Shown: positions 12,420-23,327 of the stretch, piece by piece
Position numbering within the stretch: the first letter of the stretch is position 1
How the letters are laid out: the number at the start of each line of letters is the position of its first letter
From: Stomoxys calcitrans
Taxonomy: Eukaryota > Arthropoda > Insecta > Diptera > Muscidae
Length of the DNA stretch: 64,000 nt
Direction of reading: 5' to 3'
Assembly (NCBI RefSeq): GCF_963082655.1
Contig: NC_081554.1
Location: 51,648,750-51,712,749 of the forward strand
Translations under genes and position numbers: made by a program
Notes under the pieces: generated by a model
Database searches by the model: none
What the model saw: only the letters and a program-made list of their open reading frames with translations
What the model was told of the DNA's origin: nothing

Positions 12420-12970
12420 ATCAAACTCAGATATGGCCTGAAATTGTTCTGAGAGAAAAGTCTATTTCGTAATCAACTAATTGGTTGACGGACTGTTCTT
12501 CTTTGGTCTTTTCTAGATCTGCTGTAGTCTGGATACAGAAAAATTAAGATTTTTTATAGTATTAAGGTATTGTTAAATGCGAAAATACATATTACAATTG
12601 CAGGATCTACATTGACAGTTTTCGTAGTATCCATCTAAATGATTAAGTAATCCATCGTCAATTTTTGATACACCTTGACATTGACAGTACTACATCTTCA
12701 CTTTTCTTATCTCATCAAAGTTTAACACTCAAGAATGTGTTCTACCTTCTTGTTAAAGATTTTGTGGTACAAATGCCATATTCCTCAATATTCCCCGAAG
12801 ATTGCCAGTACCGTATCGTCACATCTTTTTTCTTTTCAGAGATAGACATTGAAGCAATTCTTCTATTTCCATGAAAAAGTTGTTGCTCCTCTTTCGGCCT
12901 GTACTTAAGTCAAGTCACCCTTCTTTGGAATCAGCATGCGAAAGTTCTAATTATTGAATATTAAGGAGGG
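12420..12970. other. Intron sequence without recognised elements
   Basis: After the SINE target duplication, the sequence looks like original intron DNA. One open frame on the plus strand lacks a start context and family resemblance, and I do not call it. Confidence 0.5.
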
Positions 12971-14105
12971 TTAATTTTAATACCCATCACCATAGGAAGG
13001 GGGTATGCGAATCAAGTCACTCCGTTTGTAACATCTCGAAATATTCGTCTATGATCCCATAAAGAATATATACTCCAGACCGTCTCGAATTTTGTGACTC
13101 GATCTAGCCATGTCTGTCAGTCCGTTCGTCCGTCTGCCACGATAGCGGTCAAACGCGTAAAGCAAGCCGCTTGAAATTTTGCACACATACTTAATAATGA
13201 TGTAGAACATTGGGGATTGAAAATCGGTTCAGATTTGAATATAGATATAAACTGATATCCCGATGACTTCTTGAGCTCCTAGTAGCCTGTTATGACTTTC
13301 AACAACTGTGTCTAATACGGTCCAAATCGGTCTATAACCTGATATAGTTAGGGAGCTATATCAGGATTTGACATCTTCAACGGTTGGAACTGCAATTTTC
13401 GTCCCATATAAACCGGTCTCTCTGTTACCTTTGTTCGGTTCCTAAAAGCTGTAATTTATGCTGGTTTGACAAATGTTTGGTATGTAGAATAAAATTATGC
13501 CCTTCAACTAAATTCATTTTGTGCAACACCTCGAAATATTGATCTGAGACCCCATAAAGTACATACATTCTCAATCCTCTCGACATTCTGATTCGAGTTA
13601 GCCATGTCCGTCCGTCCGTCTGTCGAAATCACGATAGCATCGAACTGTGCCAAGTTCGGTCCAAATCGGTCTATTACCTGATATAGCTCCCATATAAACT
13701 GATTTCCCGTTTTGACTTCTTGAGATCCTGGAAGCCACAATTTTTGTCGGATTTGGCTAGAATTATCATGTAGTGTTCTGTTAAGGCTTGCAACAACTGT
13801 CCCAAGTATGGTCCAAATCGGTTCATAACCTGATGTAGCTCCCTTTATAAAGGTCTCCCGATTTAACTTCGAACACCTGTGTCTATTATGGTTCGAATCG
13901 GTCAAGATCCTGATATAGCTCCCATATAAACTCCCGATTTGATTTCATGAGACCCTGGAAGCCTCATTTTTCATCCGATTTGGATGAAATTTTGCTCATA
14001 GTATTCCGCCAAGACTTTCAACAACTGTGCTAAGTATGGTCCAAATCGGTCTATAAACGTATATAGCTCCCATATAAACCGATCTCCCGATTTGTCTTCT
14101 TGAGC
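12971..14105 (-). repeat. Family A/A2 element, reverse orientation
   Basis: It starts with the inverted family A right terminus (TTTTAATACCCATCACCATA), continues with the CCGTTCGTCCGTCTG microsatellite arm, and enters tandem units with CTTCTTGAGC and CAACAACTGTG. A second head-like block near 13480-13640 suggests two copies or an internal duplication. The LINE fragment at 14106 interrupts or truncates it. Confidence 0.75.
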
Positions 14106-14965
14106 CCTTAGGTTAAGTTTAATTGGCAGTTTGCCATCAGACTCACTTAGACGTTTTCGTCCATTGTGATACCACAGGAACAGAAGAAGGAAGATGCCGC
14201 CTTCTAGTTCCTACCGTTGAACCATCCAGATCGCCTTAAAAAGCCCAATAACTTGCGAATGTTCACATCCGCTGAAATCAGACAGGTTCGCAAAGAAATT
14301 GGAACCTAAAGTGGAACTCCTTTTGATTGCTAGTGCAGGATTCACTCAGATGGTGTTCTATAGTCTCTTCCTATTCGATGGACTCAGAACTTCTGCAAAA
14401 GTCGTTGGCAACCTTCTGTCTGTCAGCATGTTTTCCGATTAGACAGTGACCTGTCATGACGATCACAATGACTGAGACGCCTGTTCTAGCCAATGACAGC
14501 AAAGCGGTAGACTTCTTCAAATCCAGATTAGGCCACATAGTTTTGGAATGCTCACAGACCCCCTATCATTCGTTGTCCTTCGGGCCTGGTCCTGAAAACT
14601 TACATGTCGCTGGAGGCATACTCACAAATTCCAGTATCCCTGGAATGTGTAGGGTAGTTCCTAGTCTCGCAATCTCGTCCGCTTTTCAATTCCCTGGGAT
14701 ATTTCTGTGGCCCGGCACCCACAACCGGTGAATTTTGAACTGTTCAGCCATCTCGTTGCCGCCTTCAAACCAGCGACTTAAGGTTTGAAGGCGGCATCTA
14801 GGGAAGCCAGCCAGTAATGAGACTTGTTTATTTCAAGGCTGGCTACAACTAAAGTTTCAGTGCTTAGCGACGGAAGAAGATAAACATCTAGAATACTCTT
14901 TGCAAGAATACAGGCTCTGTGATTTAAGATCCATAGTTTCCTCGGAGAATTGCTTAAGAATTTTA
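14106..14965 (-). mobile_element. LINE fragment with RNase H, distinct family
   Basis: The minus strand reads EMAEQFKIHRLWVPGHRNIP and KADEIARLGTT, the end of an RNase H domain, then MTGHCLIGKHADRRLP and a Cys/His-type tail (CEHSQVIGLFKAI). Stops and shifts interrupt it. The 3' end is near 14106, where the minus strand ends CTTAACCTAA. It differs in sequence from the RNase H LINE at 28638-30765. Confidence 0.75.
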
Positions 14966-16900
14966 TGCCCGTCTGTCTGTCTTTTGGAAAATCACGCTAC
15001 AGTCTTTAAAAATAGAGACATTGAGCTGAAACTTTACACAGATTCTTTTTTTGTCCATAGGCAGGGGTTAGGTTAAGTTCGAAGATGGGTCATATCGGAC
15101 TATATCTTGATATAGCCTCCATATAGATCGATCCGCCGATTTAGGGTCTTAGGACCATAAAAGGCACATTTATTATCCGATTTTGCTGAAATTTGAGACA
15201 GGGAGTTGTGTTAGGCTCTTCGATATGCTTTTTCAATTTGGCCCAGATCGGTCTCGATTTGAATATAGCTGCCATATAGACCGATCTCTTGATTTAATGC
15301 TTTGGGCCCATAAAAGACGCATTTATTGTCCGATGTCGCCGAAATGTGGGACAATGAGTTGTGTTAGGTCCTTCGACTGCCATATAGACCTTGAACGGGC
15401 CAAAACGGACCATATATGGATATAGCTGCTATATAGACCGATCGCCCGATAAAGAGTCTAAAGCCCATAATTGCTTTATTTTTCACCCGATTTCACTGAA
15501 ATTTTTAACAGTGAGTACTTTAAGGCTTCCCGACAACTGAACCATGTTCAGATCGGACTATATTTAGATATAGCTACCATATCGACCGATGTCCCGATAA
15601 AGGGTCTGAAGACCATAAAAGCTTTATTTGTTACCAGATTTTGTTGAAATTTGCAACAGTGAGTTATTTTAAGCCTACCGATATCTGACCTGAATATGGA
15701 TTAGATCGATCCATATTTAGATATAGCTGCCATATAGATCGATCTCCCGATAAAGGGTCCAATGCCCATAAAATGCTTCTTTATCCGATTTCGCTGAAAT
15801 TTTTAACAGTGAGTAGTTTAAGGCTTCCCGACAGCTGACTTTAATATGGTTCAGATCGGACCATATTTCGATAAAGCTGCTATACAGACCGATCTCCCGA
15901 TAAAGGGTCAGAAGCCCATAAAAGCTTTAATATTTACTACCCGATTTTGTTGAAATTTTCTACAGTGAGTTATTCTAAGCCTCGCGACATCTGACCCAAA
16001 TATGGTTCAGATTGGACTATATTTAGGTATAGCTACCATATGCTATAACCGATCTCCCGATAAAGGGTCGAATGCCCATAAAATGCTTTATTTTTTTCCG
16101 ATTTCGCTGAAATTTGAAAAAGTGAGTAATTTTAAGCCTCCCAACATCCGACCTTAATATGGTTCAGATCGGACCATATTTGAATAAAGGTGCTATATAG
16201 ACCGATCTGCCAATAAAGGGTTTAATGACCATAAATGCTTTATTTTTTATCCGATTTCGCTGAAATTTGACACAGCGAGTAATTTTAAACCTCCTGACGT
16301 CTGAACCAAATATTGTTCAGATCGGACTATATTTAGATATAGCTGCCATACAGACCGATCTCCCGATAAAGGGTCTAAAGCATATAAAAGCTTTATTATT
16401 TAACCGATTTCGTTCAAATTTGAAACAGTGCGTAGTTTTACGCCACCCAACATAGGACCCAAATATGGTTCAGATCGGACTATATTCAGATATAGCTGTG
16501 ATCTGCCGAAAAAGGGTCTGAAGCCCATAAAAGCTGTATTTATTACCCGATTTCGTTGAAATTTGAAACAGTGGGTAGTTTTAGGTCTCCCGACGTCCGT
16601 CCCAAATATGGTTTGTATCAGACAATATTTAGATATAGCTTCCATACAGAGCGATCTGCCGTTGAAGGGTCTAAAGTCCATAAAAACTTTATTTTTTTAT
16701 CCGATTTTGCTGAAATTTGAAACACAAAATTCAACAGTGACTTATATTAATTAGACCACCTAATGTCCGTGCCGAATTTGGATGCATAAGTTATCCAAAT
16801 TTCACCAGATTGTGGCGAAAAGGGGTTTTCATATACAACTGAGGTGGTGGGTATCCAAAATTCGACCCGGCCAAACTTAATGCCTTTTTACTTGTTCTGA
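14966..16900 (+). repeat. Family C element with long tandem array
   Basis: About eleven units of roughly 150 bp are marked by CCCATAAAA at about 15467, 15612, 15769, 15913, 16074, 16230, 16382, 16529 and 16678. Each holds ATCGGACTATATTTAGATAT and CCGATCTCCCGATAAAGGG. The right end carries GAGGTGGTGGGTATCC and CGGCCAAACTTAATGCC, then TTTTTACTTGTTC. It is the longest C array in the window and lies wholly within the intron. Confidence 0.85.
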
Positions 16901-17069
16901 TTATTAATGTTTTTTTAAAAAACTTTTCTAAAGCTCTTAAATCACCTTCCGTATCTCTGAAAACCCCCACCTGATCACAACCCAATTAACTATATTTTAT
17001 TTCACTTTTTTTTTTGTAGAAAGAACATATTTTTCCAAAATTAATGCAAATTCTTTTATTATCTTGTAG

Positions 17070-17845
17070 GTCAAGAAGAAACCACTGTAGAACACACCTT
17101 TGCCCGCGTCAATTTAACGAAGGATTATACCGGAGTTAATTTAAAACATTTCGATTCCAGTGAGGAGGAAATGTCGGAAGAGAAGGAAGGCAAAATGCAA
17201 TCCCGAAATCAACTGGAAGGCCAAACCCAAGAGCAAATCGATATGATGGGTGGCAATGAGCAGGCAACAAAGGATCTTAGCAAAACTTCCGAAGTGGAGA
17301 CAACAACCATTCGAGAGATGGTTAGTTTTGTACAGCACGAACCGGAGGAGGAAAGCCAAAATGAGAGACACGAAAAGCATTCATTGCATATGGAAACAAA
17401 TCAGCAACAAACTGAATCATATGCCAAGAAGCAGAACAAGGATTCTCTAAAGGCTACTCCAAACAACGACTCCAATATACAGGCAACAGATAGAACTATA
17501 ATCATTGCTACCACCTACACTAACAGCGATACAGATGCTAATATATCGACTACACCATCTGAAGCGGAAATCTCAACGATGAAAGACGAACTCACAACGA
17601 CCCAAGAAATCCTTACGACAACTACTACAGATGACAACGAAGGCACAACCGATTTTGCCACAGCGGCAAAGTTCACAGACGATTTGATGACAACTACCAC
17701 AGAACAGCCGGAAATGGAGACTACCACAGTGCTGGTGCTGGTGGAACCTGAACCGCGTTCCCTGGCACCACCCAAATTAGAATATCTACAAAGTGATGAA
17801 GGCGTGGAAGTCTTTTATGGTTATTCAATAGTTAAGCATAATTAA
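17070..17845 (+). CDS. Mucin-like repeat protein, exon 2 (C-terminus)
   Basis: The exon begins with the last two bases of a Gly codon and reads QEETTVEHTFARVNLTKDYT, then a Glu/Gln/Lys-rich part. Next come Thr tracts (TTTQEILTTTTTDD is the pattern) and a non-repetitive tail ending EYLQSDEGVEVFYGYSIVKH plus Asn before the TAA at 17843. With exon 1 the protein is about 2301 aa. The final 40 residues are the least low-complexity part of the whole protein and the best handle for finding orthologues. The composition (Thr/Glu-rich, no Cys seen) matches exon 1, which supports the join across the large intron. Confidence 0.75.
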
Positions 17846-18445
17846 TTTATTTATACCTATTTTAAATGTTTTGCTTCGCTGGTTCCTTGTTAGCCACAAT
17901 CATATGTCTTATTCTTCTTCATTTTGTCATTTTGTCCTCCTCTACCTAGTTTTAGAGCTATGTCAACTATGTTCTCTTCTTTTGCTTCTTTTCTTTTACT
18001 CTGATAAAAAAAAAACCCATCATACAAAATTATCGAAAACACCCAAATTAATGCCATAAAATTTAAATAATATAACACACATGTATATTTAAAAAAAAAT
18101 AATATTTTAAATTATTGTTAAGAATGTGATAATGCTAATGTATCTGTGTATACCCAAATACATATAAATATCTATAGATGTATGTCTGTCTGTCTGTCTG
18201 TCTGTTTGTCTGCAAGTGTTTGAATCTGAATGAGCACGAGAATGAAACTGTTTCAATAGGCGGGAAAACCTGTTCGAATTGTAGAATTTAAAGAAGTTTG
18301 TTTTTTTTTTTGTTCTTGGTTTAAAGAATTTATTGTTAATGCTTGAAAAATGTAAAAACAGAAATGTTTAATGCAAACGCAAAATTAAAAATACGAAACG
18401 AGTTTCTTTTTAGAAAGAAGGCGAAAAAAATGATCAATTAATAAA
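17846..18445 (+). terminator. 3' UTR with candidate poly(A) signal
   Basis: An AT-rich stretch follows the stop codon. It contains a short (TGTC)n run at about 18183-18212 and a canonical AATAAA at 18440-18445. Other weak signals exist earlier, so the exact end is uncertain. No transposon is recognised in it. Confidence 0.5.
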
Positions 18446-18645
18446 TCCACTGTATATAAAACAACTATAACCATGATGTATTTCTTTAAAAACAATATAC
18501 ACGAGTTTCTTTTTTTGGTTTCTAAAATGAAACAAAGATCTTGGAATTATGTCTACATTCAGGGGTACTAGACAAAACAAATCAAAAGTTGTATAAACAA
18601 AGAGCGATTCGATAATGTCAAAGAGTACAGTGGGACAAAATAAAC

Positions 18646-18875
18646 AAGTAAACGAGTGCCAAGTTCAGCAGAGTCGAATATTATATACCCTACACCATGG
18701 ATAGCATTTGTCAAGTCAAACAAAGGTTAATGGATTAAAATTGCAATGCCTTTCGAGCAACATTAGGTTATGAACCGATTCGGACAATACTTGGCTTGGA
18801 TATTGTGCTAAATTTCAAATAAATCGTATAATAATTGACCCCTATAGAGGCTCGGGAGATCGAATCATACTAGCC
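18646..18875 (+). repeat. Family A left end, truncated
   Basis: The left terminus is recognisable (AAACAAGTAAACGAGTGCCA, then TATTATATACCCTACACCAT and GGATAGCATTTGTC) and is followed by part of one internal unit. It stops where a family D left end (GGGCCCGCTCCGCTGTGCC) begins. Confidence 0.75.
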
Positions 18876-19017
18876 GAACTGGGCCCGCTCCGCTGTGCCT
18901 TCCTTAACTCTCTAAAATCTTTTGCCCTGAATGCGGATGTCGATGTAGCCTATGACGATGAACGCGTTCGAATCCTGGCGAGAACATCGCACAAAGCAAT
19001 GTTTATCTCCTCCTAAT
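18876..19017 (+). mobile_element. Family D left end joined to tRNA-headed SINE, left part
   Basis: The D-type left end is followed by GAACGCGTTCGAATCCTGGC, the B box of the SINE with its A-box part missing. The SINE continues after the MITE at 19018-19255. The same D-left-end plus SINE arrangement occurs at 41946-42335. Confidence 0.75.
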
Positions 19018-19255
19018 GTTGGGTTGCCCAAAACGTAATTGCGAATTTTTTAAAAGAAAGTAAATGCATTTTTTAATAAAACTTAGAATGAACTTTAATC
19101 AAATATACTTTTTTTACACTTTTTTTCTAAAGCAAGCTAAAAGTAACAGCTGATAACTGACAGAAGAAAAAATGCAATTACAGAGTCACAAGCTGTGAAA
19201 ATATTAGTCAACGCCGACTATATGAAAAATCCGCAATTACTTTTTGAGCAACCAA
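19018..19255 (-). mobile_element. Mariner-derived MITE (copy a)
   Basis: The termini are TTGGGTTGCCCAAAACG and TTTTTGAGCAACCAA. The order of internal landmarks (AGTAAATGCATTTT, AACTTAGAATGAACTTTAAT, CAAGCTGTGA, CGCCGACTATATG) is the reverse of copy b, so it is in minus orientation. It is inserted in the body of a SINE. Confidence 0.9.
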
Positions 19256-19410
19256 TAAAACATTTTCCCCCAAGAGGTGTCGCTCTGCGGGACTCCGTTC
19301 GGACTAGGCTATAAAAAAAGCTCCCTTATCATAGAGTTTAAACTTGAATCGGAAAGCACTCATTGATGTGTGAGAAGTTGCCCCTTCTCGGTTCCTGGTT
19401 TAATGGATAA
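19256..19410 (+). mobile_element. tRNA-headed SINE, right part after MITE
   Basis: The SINE body resumes with ACATTTTCCCCCAAGAGGTG, GACTCCGTTCGGACTAGGC, TAAACTTGAATCGGAAAGC and CACTCATTGATGTGTGAG. Together with 18936-19017 it forms one copy split by the MITE. Confidence 0.85.
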
Positions 19411-19806
19411 TGTTACTTTAGGGGGTAAAGCGCCACCTAGACTTGAACGCAAATTTGAATGTAATATTCGTAATATAATCCCTAATACCTTTCATTAGAG
19501 TCCCATATAGCCATGGTCGGCTAATATGCCCATTTGGGTGTATTTGGGCATTTTAGCCGACCATCCGATTTTGCTAAAATTTGACACAGTGACTTATGTT
19601 AGGCTATTCGACAATTGTTTTGTATATGGTTCAGTTCGGTTATATTTGGATATGGCTACCAAATCGGACCATATTTCGAGAAAGCTGCTATGTGGGCATA
19701 AATTATGCACTTTTAACCGGATTATGACGTAAGGTGGTTTACATATATACCCGAGGTGTTGGGTAACCAAAGTTCGTCCCGGCCGAACTTAACGCCTGTT
19801 TACTTA
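19411..19806 (+). repeat. Family D unit fused to family C right end
   Basis: A D-type stretch (CCCATATAGCCATGGTCGGC, near 19503) passes without a gap into a C unit and the C right end (CGGCCGAACTTAACGCC, then TTTACTTATTTT). This is a chimeric junction near 19560. Confidence 0.7.
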
Positions 19807-20280
19807 TTTTATCTCTAATAAATATTACATCTTTCCCTTCAAAATCCGATTTTCGATCTATTTTAATAAAGTTCGTAGGAGAACAAGGTAGATTAATAAA
19901 AGTGGTCTCACGCGAATAACAGCCGGCCAGTTTGACGGTATAAAAATGTCAGTTCTGTGTTTACATTCACAACAAACCTCCCTATTTTTTTGACGTTTTT
20001 CTTGTTTGCGTTTCACTTTCTCTCATTTTACTGACAAACGTCCGCAAACTAGGACAAGTTTCTTTGGTTGTGTTGAGACAATGCAAATTTTGAAATGACA
20101 TCTTGATGACGAGATGGCGGATTGCACCGTATGATTTGTGGTTGTTGAACAAATGAGACAATCATTACTTGTTTCGCCACGTGAGGAGAAATAAGCGGCA
20201 TCATTTAAGTAGAACCTAGATGGCTGATTGTAAAAATTGGCCAGAATTTTTTTCGAAAATAAAATCCTGACTACGTCCAT
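19807..20280. other. Stretch with no recognised gene
   Basis: I see neither a convincing open frame nor a named repeat. A GGTATAAAAATGTCAGTTC stretch near 19939 resembles a TATA motif followed by TCAGTT, but the spacing is too short for a promoter pair and no gene follows. Confidence 0.45.
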
Positions 20281-20410
20281 TATGGGAGCTATATCAAAAC
20301 TTGACCCATATGGCCCACTTATAATCCCAATCTACCTACACTAATGAGAATAGGAAGTATTTGTGCAAAATTTCAAGCGCCTATGTTCATTCATTTGAAA
20401 GTAAGCTTCT

Positions 20411-20725
20411 TTTCTACAGACGGACAGACAGATGGACGAACGGACAGACAGACAGACGGATGGACGGACAGACAGACAGACGGATGGACGGACAGACAGA
20501 CTGAGAGGCACGGGCATACAGACAGACAGACGGACATATAGACAAACAGACAGACGGACGGACGGACAGACAGACTGACAGGCACGGGCAAACAGACAGA
20601 CAGACAGACGGACATACAGACAGACGGACAGACTGACTGACAGGCACGGGCATACAGACAGACGGACGGACGGACAGACAAACTGACAGACGGAAGGACA
20701 GAAAGACAGACTGACAGACGGATGG
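20411..20725 (+). repeat. Expanded GACAGACG/GACGGACG microsatellite
   Basis: About 315 bp consist of GACA, GACG, GGACG and related tetramers with interruptions (TGAGAGGCACGGGCATACA recurs). Other family A copies hold only 15-40 bp here. The Ser/Val/Cys-rich minus-strand open frame across it is an artefact of the period. Confidence 0.95.
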
Positions 20726-20769
20726 ACATGGCTTGATCAACTTTAAATGTCACGGCGACAAAGAATGTA

Positions 20770-21006
20770 TTGGGTTGCCCAAAAAGTAATTGCGGATTTT
20801 TCATATAGTCGGCGTTGACAAATTTTTTCACAGCTTGTGACTCTGTAATTTCATTCTTTCTTCTGTCAGTTATCAGCTGTTACTTTTAGCTTGCTTTAGA
20901 AAAAAAGTGTAAAAAAAGTATAATTGATTAAAGTTCATTCTAAGTTTTATTAAAAATGCATTTACTTTCTTTTAAAAAATCCGCAATTACTTTTTGGGCA
21001 ACCCAA
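20770..21006 (+). mobile_element. Mariner-derived MITE (copy b), intact
   Basis: It is 237 bp, bounded by TA on both sides (20768-20769 and 21007-21008), with inverted termini of about 31 bp (TTGGGTTGCCCAAAAAGTAA). It shares its left ~130 bp and right ~90 bp with the longer element at 56151-57043, so it is an internal-deletion derivative of that mariner. Confidence 0.95.
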
Positions 21007-21229
21007 TATATATTCTTTATGGAGTCTTAGACCAATATTTCGATGTGTTACAAACGGAATGACGATGTTAGTATACCCCCATCATATGGTGGAGGGTTTG
21101 ATAAAAACAAAAGGTTCATTCAAATTTTCTATAACAACAAAATTTAATAACAAATTGTAAACAAACCAAACGTTTATGAAGTTTTCTCCAAAAAAACAAA
21201 CTTCTTTTGTATTGGCTCTGAATATATTT

Positions 21230-22030
21230 CTCTAAAGACAAATTTTCATTGAAGACAAAAAGACAAAATTTTATTGAAATTTTCTCTAAAGACGAAATTT
21301 CAATGAAATTTTCTCTAAAGACAAAATTTCATTGAAATTTTCTCTAAAGACAAAATTTCATTGAAATTTTCTCTAAAGACAAAATTTCATTGAAATTTTC
21401 TCTAAAGACAAAATTTCATTGAAATTTTCTCTAAAGACAAAATTTCATTGAAATTTTCTCTAAAGACAAAATTTCATTTAAATTTTCTCTAAAGACAAAA
21501 TTTCATTTAAATTTTCTCTAAAGACAAAATTTCATTTAAATTTTCTCTAAAGACAAAATTTCATTGAAATTTTCTCCAAAGACAAAATTTCATTGAAATT
21601 TTCTCTAAAGACAAAATTTCAATGAAATTTTCTCTAAAGACAAAATTTCAATGAAATATTCTCTAAAGACAAAATTTCAATGAAATTTTTCTCTAAAGAC
21701 AAAATTTCAATGAAATTTTCCCTAAAGACAAAATTTCAATGAAATTTTTCTTTAAAGACAAAATTTCAATGAAATTTTTCTTTAAAGACAAAATTTCAAT
21801 GAAATTTTTCTTTAAAGACAAAATTTCAATGAAATTTTCTCTAAAGACAAAATTTCCATGAAATTTTCTCTAAAGACAAAATTTCCATGAGATTTTCTCT
21901 AAAGACAAAATTTCAATGAAATTTTCTCTAAAGACAAAATGAATTTTTCTCTAAAGACAAAATGAAATTTTCTCTAAAGACAAAATTTCAATGAAATTTC
22001 CACTAAAGACAAAATTTCAATGGAAATTTC
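21230..22030. repeat. Minisatellite of about 29-bp units
   Basis: About 27-28 units of AAATTTTCTCTAAAGACAAA plus ATTTCATTG are arranged head to tail. Variants are grouped in blocks: CATTG units first, then CATTTAA, CATTG, CAATG and a few CCATG. The array lies between two repeat elements; there is no open frame and no regular spacer diversity. Confidence 0.95.
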
Positions 22031-22035
22031 GAATT

Positions 22036-22590
22036 GATATTTAATATCGATGTAGATTAACAGGGATTGCAGATGGGCCATATCGGTTCAGATTTAGATA
22101 TATCTCCCATATACACCGATCTCCAGATTTAATTTCTTGAGCACCTGAAAGCCGCAAGTTTTGTCTGATTTGGCTGAAATTTTGCATGTAGTGTTCCATT
22201 AAGACTTCCAACAACTGTGTATACTATGGTCCAAATCGGTCTATAACCTGATATAGCTCCCATATAGACCGATCTCACGATTTGACCTCTTGAGCACTTG
22301 TATGCCGCAAGTTTTGTCCGATTTGGCTGAAATTTTGCATGTAGTGTTCCATTACTACGGTCCTAATCGGTCTATAATATAGCTCTCATATAGACCAATC
22401 TCCAGATTTGATTTCTTGAGACCTTACAAGCCGCAATTTTTGTCCCAACTGGCTGAAATTTTGTATGTAGGGTTCTATTATGACTTTCACCAACTGTGTC
22501 AATAACCTGATATAGCTCCTGTATAAACCGGTCTCCCGATTTGACTTCATGAGCTCTTACAAGCTACAATTTTTGTCCAATTTGACTGCG
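22036..22590 (-). repeat. Family A2 units, reverse orientation
   Basis: Three to four units are marked by GATATAGCTCCCATATAGAC, CTTGAGCAC and CAACAACTGTG. No terminus is visible on either side; it is bounded by the minisatellite and the rosa-like element. Confidence 0.8.
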
Positions 22591-23327
22591 CCTCAAATGG
22601 CACATCCGCTTAGTCCAATTTTGGCATACTGTTCCCAACGTTCCGAACGGTATCTCACGAATAAATGCGTCAATGTTGTCTTCCAATGCGTCAATTGAAG
22701 CGGGCTTGTCTATATAGATATGAGCTTTAACAAAGCCCCACAAAAAATAATCTAAATGCGTTAAATTGCATGATCTAGGCGGCCAATTGACCGGTCCCGA
22801 ACGTGAAATAAAATGTTAACCGAACTCGCCTCTCAATAAGTCCCTTGATACGCGTGCTATGTGGCATGCGGCGATGTCTTGTTGAAACCACATGTCATGC
22901 AAGTCAAGCTCCTGCATTTTGGGCAAAAAAAAAAGTTGTATATCATTTCACGATAACGCTCACCGTTCACAGTTACGCTACGATACGCATCATATTTGAA
23001 GAAGTACGGTCCAATGATGCCACTAGCCCATAAATCGCACCAAACTGTGACTTCTTTTGGATGCATTGATAGCTCTTGCAATGCTTCCGGCTGATCTTTA
23101 CACCAAAATGGACAATTCTGCTTATTATGGGAACTTATTACGGGAGCTTCGTCGTAAAATTGAAAAAAAACTTTTTTAACAGAGCACTCATATTGATAAT
23201 AAAGTTCGAAAATTTGCAAGCGTTGTTCGTTTGGAAGACGATTTACGATTAAATAATAGACCAAACTGGAGATGCTTGACAGTGAAACCAGCATTATCAA
23301 AAAGATAATAGCTAAAAAACCACCCTT
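22591..23327 (-). mobile_element. rosa-like mariner, internally deleted copy 2
   Basis: The minus strand carries NEQRLQIFELYYQYECSVKK joined directly to a DEAPVISSHNKQN segment, then KDQPEALQELSMHPKEVTVW, CDLWASGIIGPYFF and NGERYREM. The remainder toward 22600 is in shifted frames (DNA matching PVNW, PASIDALED). As in copies 1 and 3, the DNA between the N-terminus and the first catalytic Asp region is gone. The terminus at 23300-23326 reads, on the minus strand, AAAGGGTGGTTTTTTAGC, and is followed by TA. The other terminus is missing. Confidence 0.8.

Larger units (their letters stand above)
12005..17069 (+). other. 5.07-kb intron of the mucin-like gene
   Basis: The donor is AGAG/GTATGG at 12005; the acceptor is TTTTATTATCTTGTAG/GTC, ending at 17069. 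Exon 1 ends after the first base of a codon and exon 2 supplies the other two, so the join makes a Gly codon and the frame stays open through 17845. A second acceptor-like TAG at 17019 would break the frame. The intron holds a SINE, a family A element, a LINE fragment and a long family C array. The splice is predicted, not observed. Confidence 0.75.
20281..21105 (+). repeat. Family A right arm with MITE insertion
   Basis: It holds the non-repeated arm of family A (AAGTATTTGTGCAAAATTTC), a greatly expanded microsatellite (20411-20725), the MITE at 20770-21006, and the right terminus (CATATGGTGGAGGGT) near 21095. Confidence 0.85.

Noticed and set aside
17010..17020. Alternative splice acceptor at 17019
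   Set aside because: Using it would add 50 bases and break the frame with both exon 1 and exon 2; the acceptor at 17069 restores it.
20391..20831. Ser/Val/Cys-rich open frames of more than 100 codons on the minus strand
   Set aside because: They are translations of the GACAGACG microsatellite in family A and have no start context or domain.
21230..22030. CRISPR-like array
   Set aside because: Units are head-to-tail without unique spacers, and the sequence is clearly eukaryotic. It is a minisatellite.
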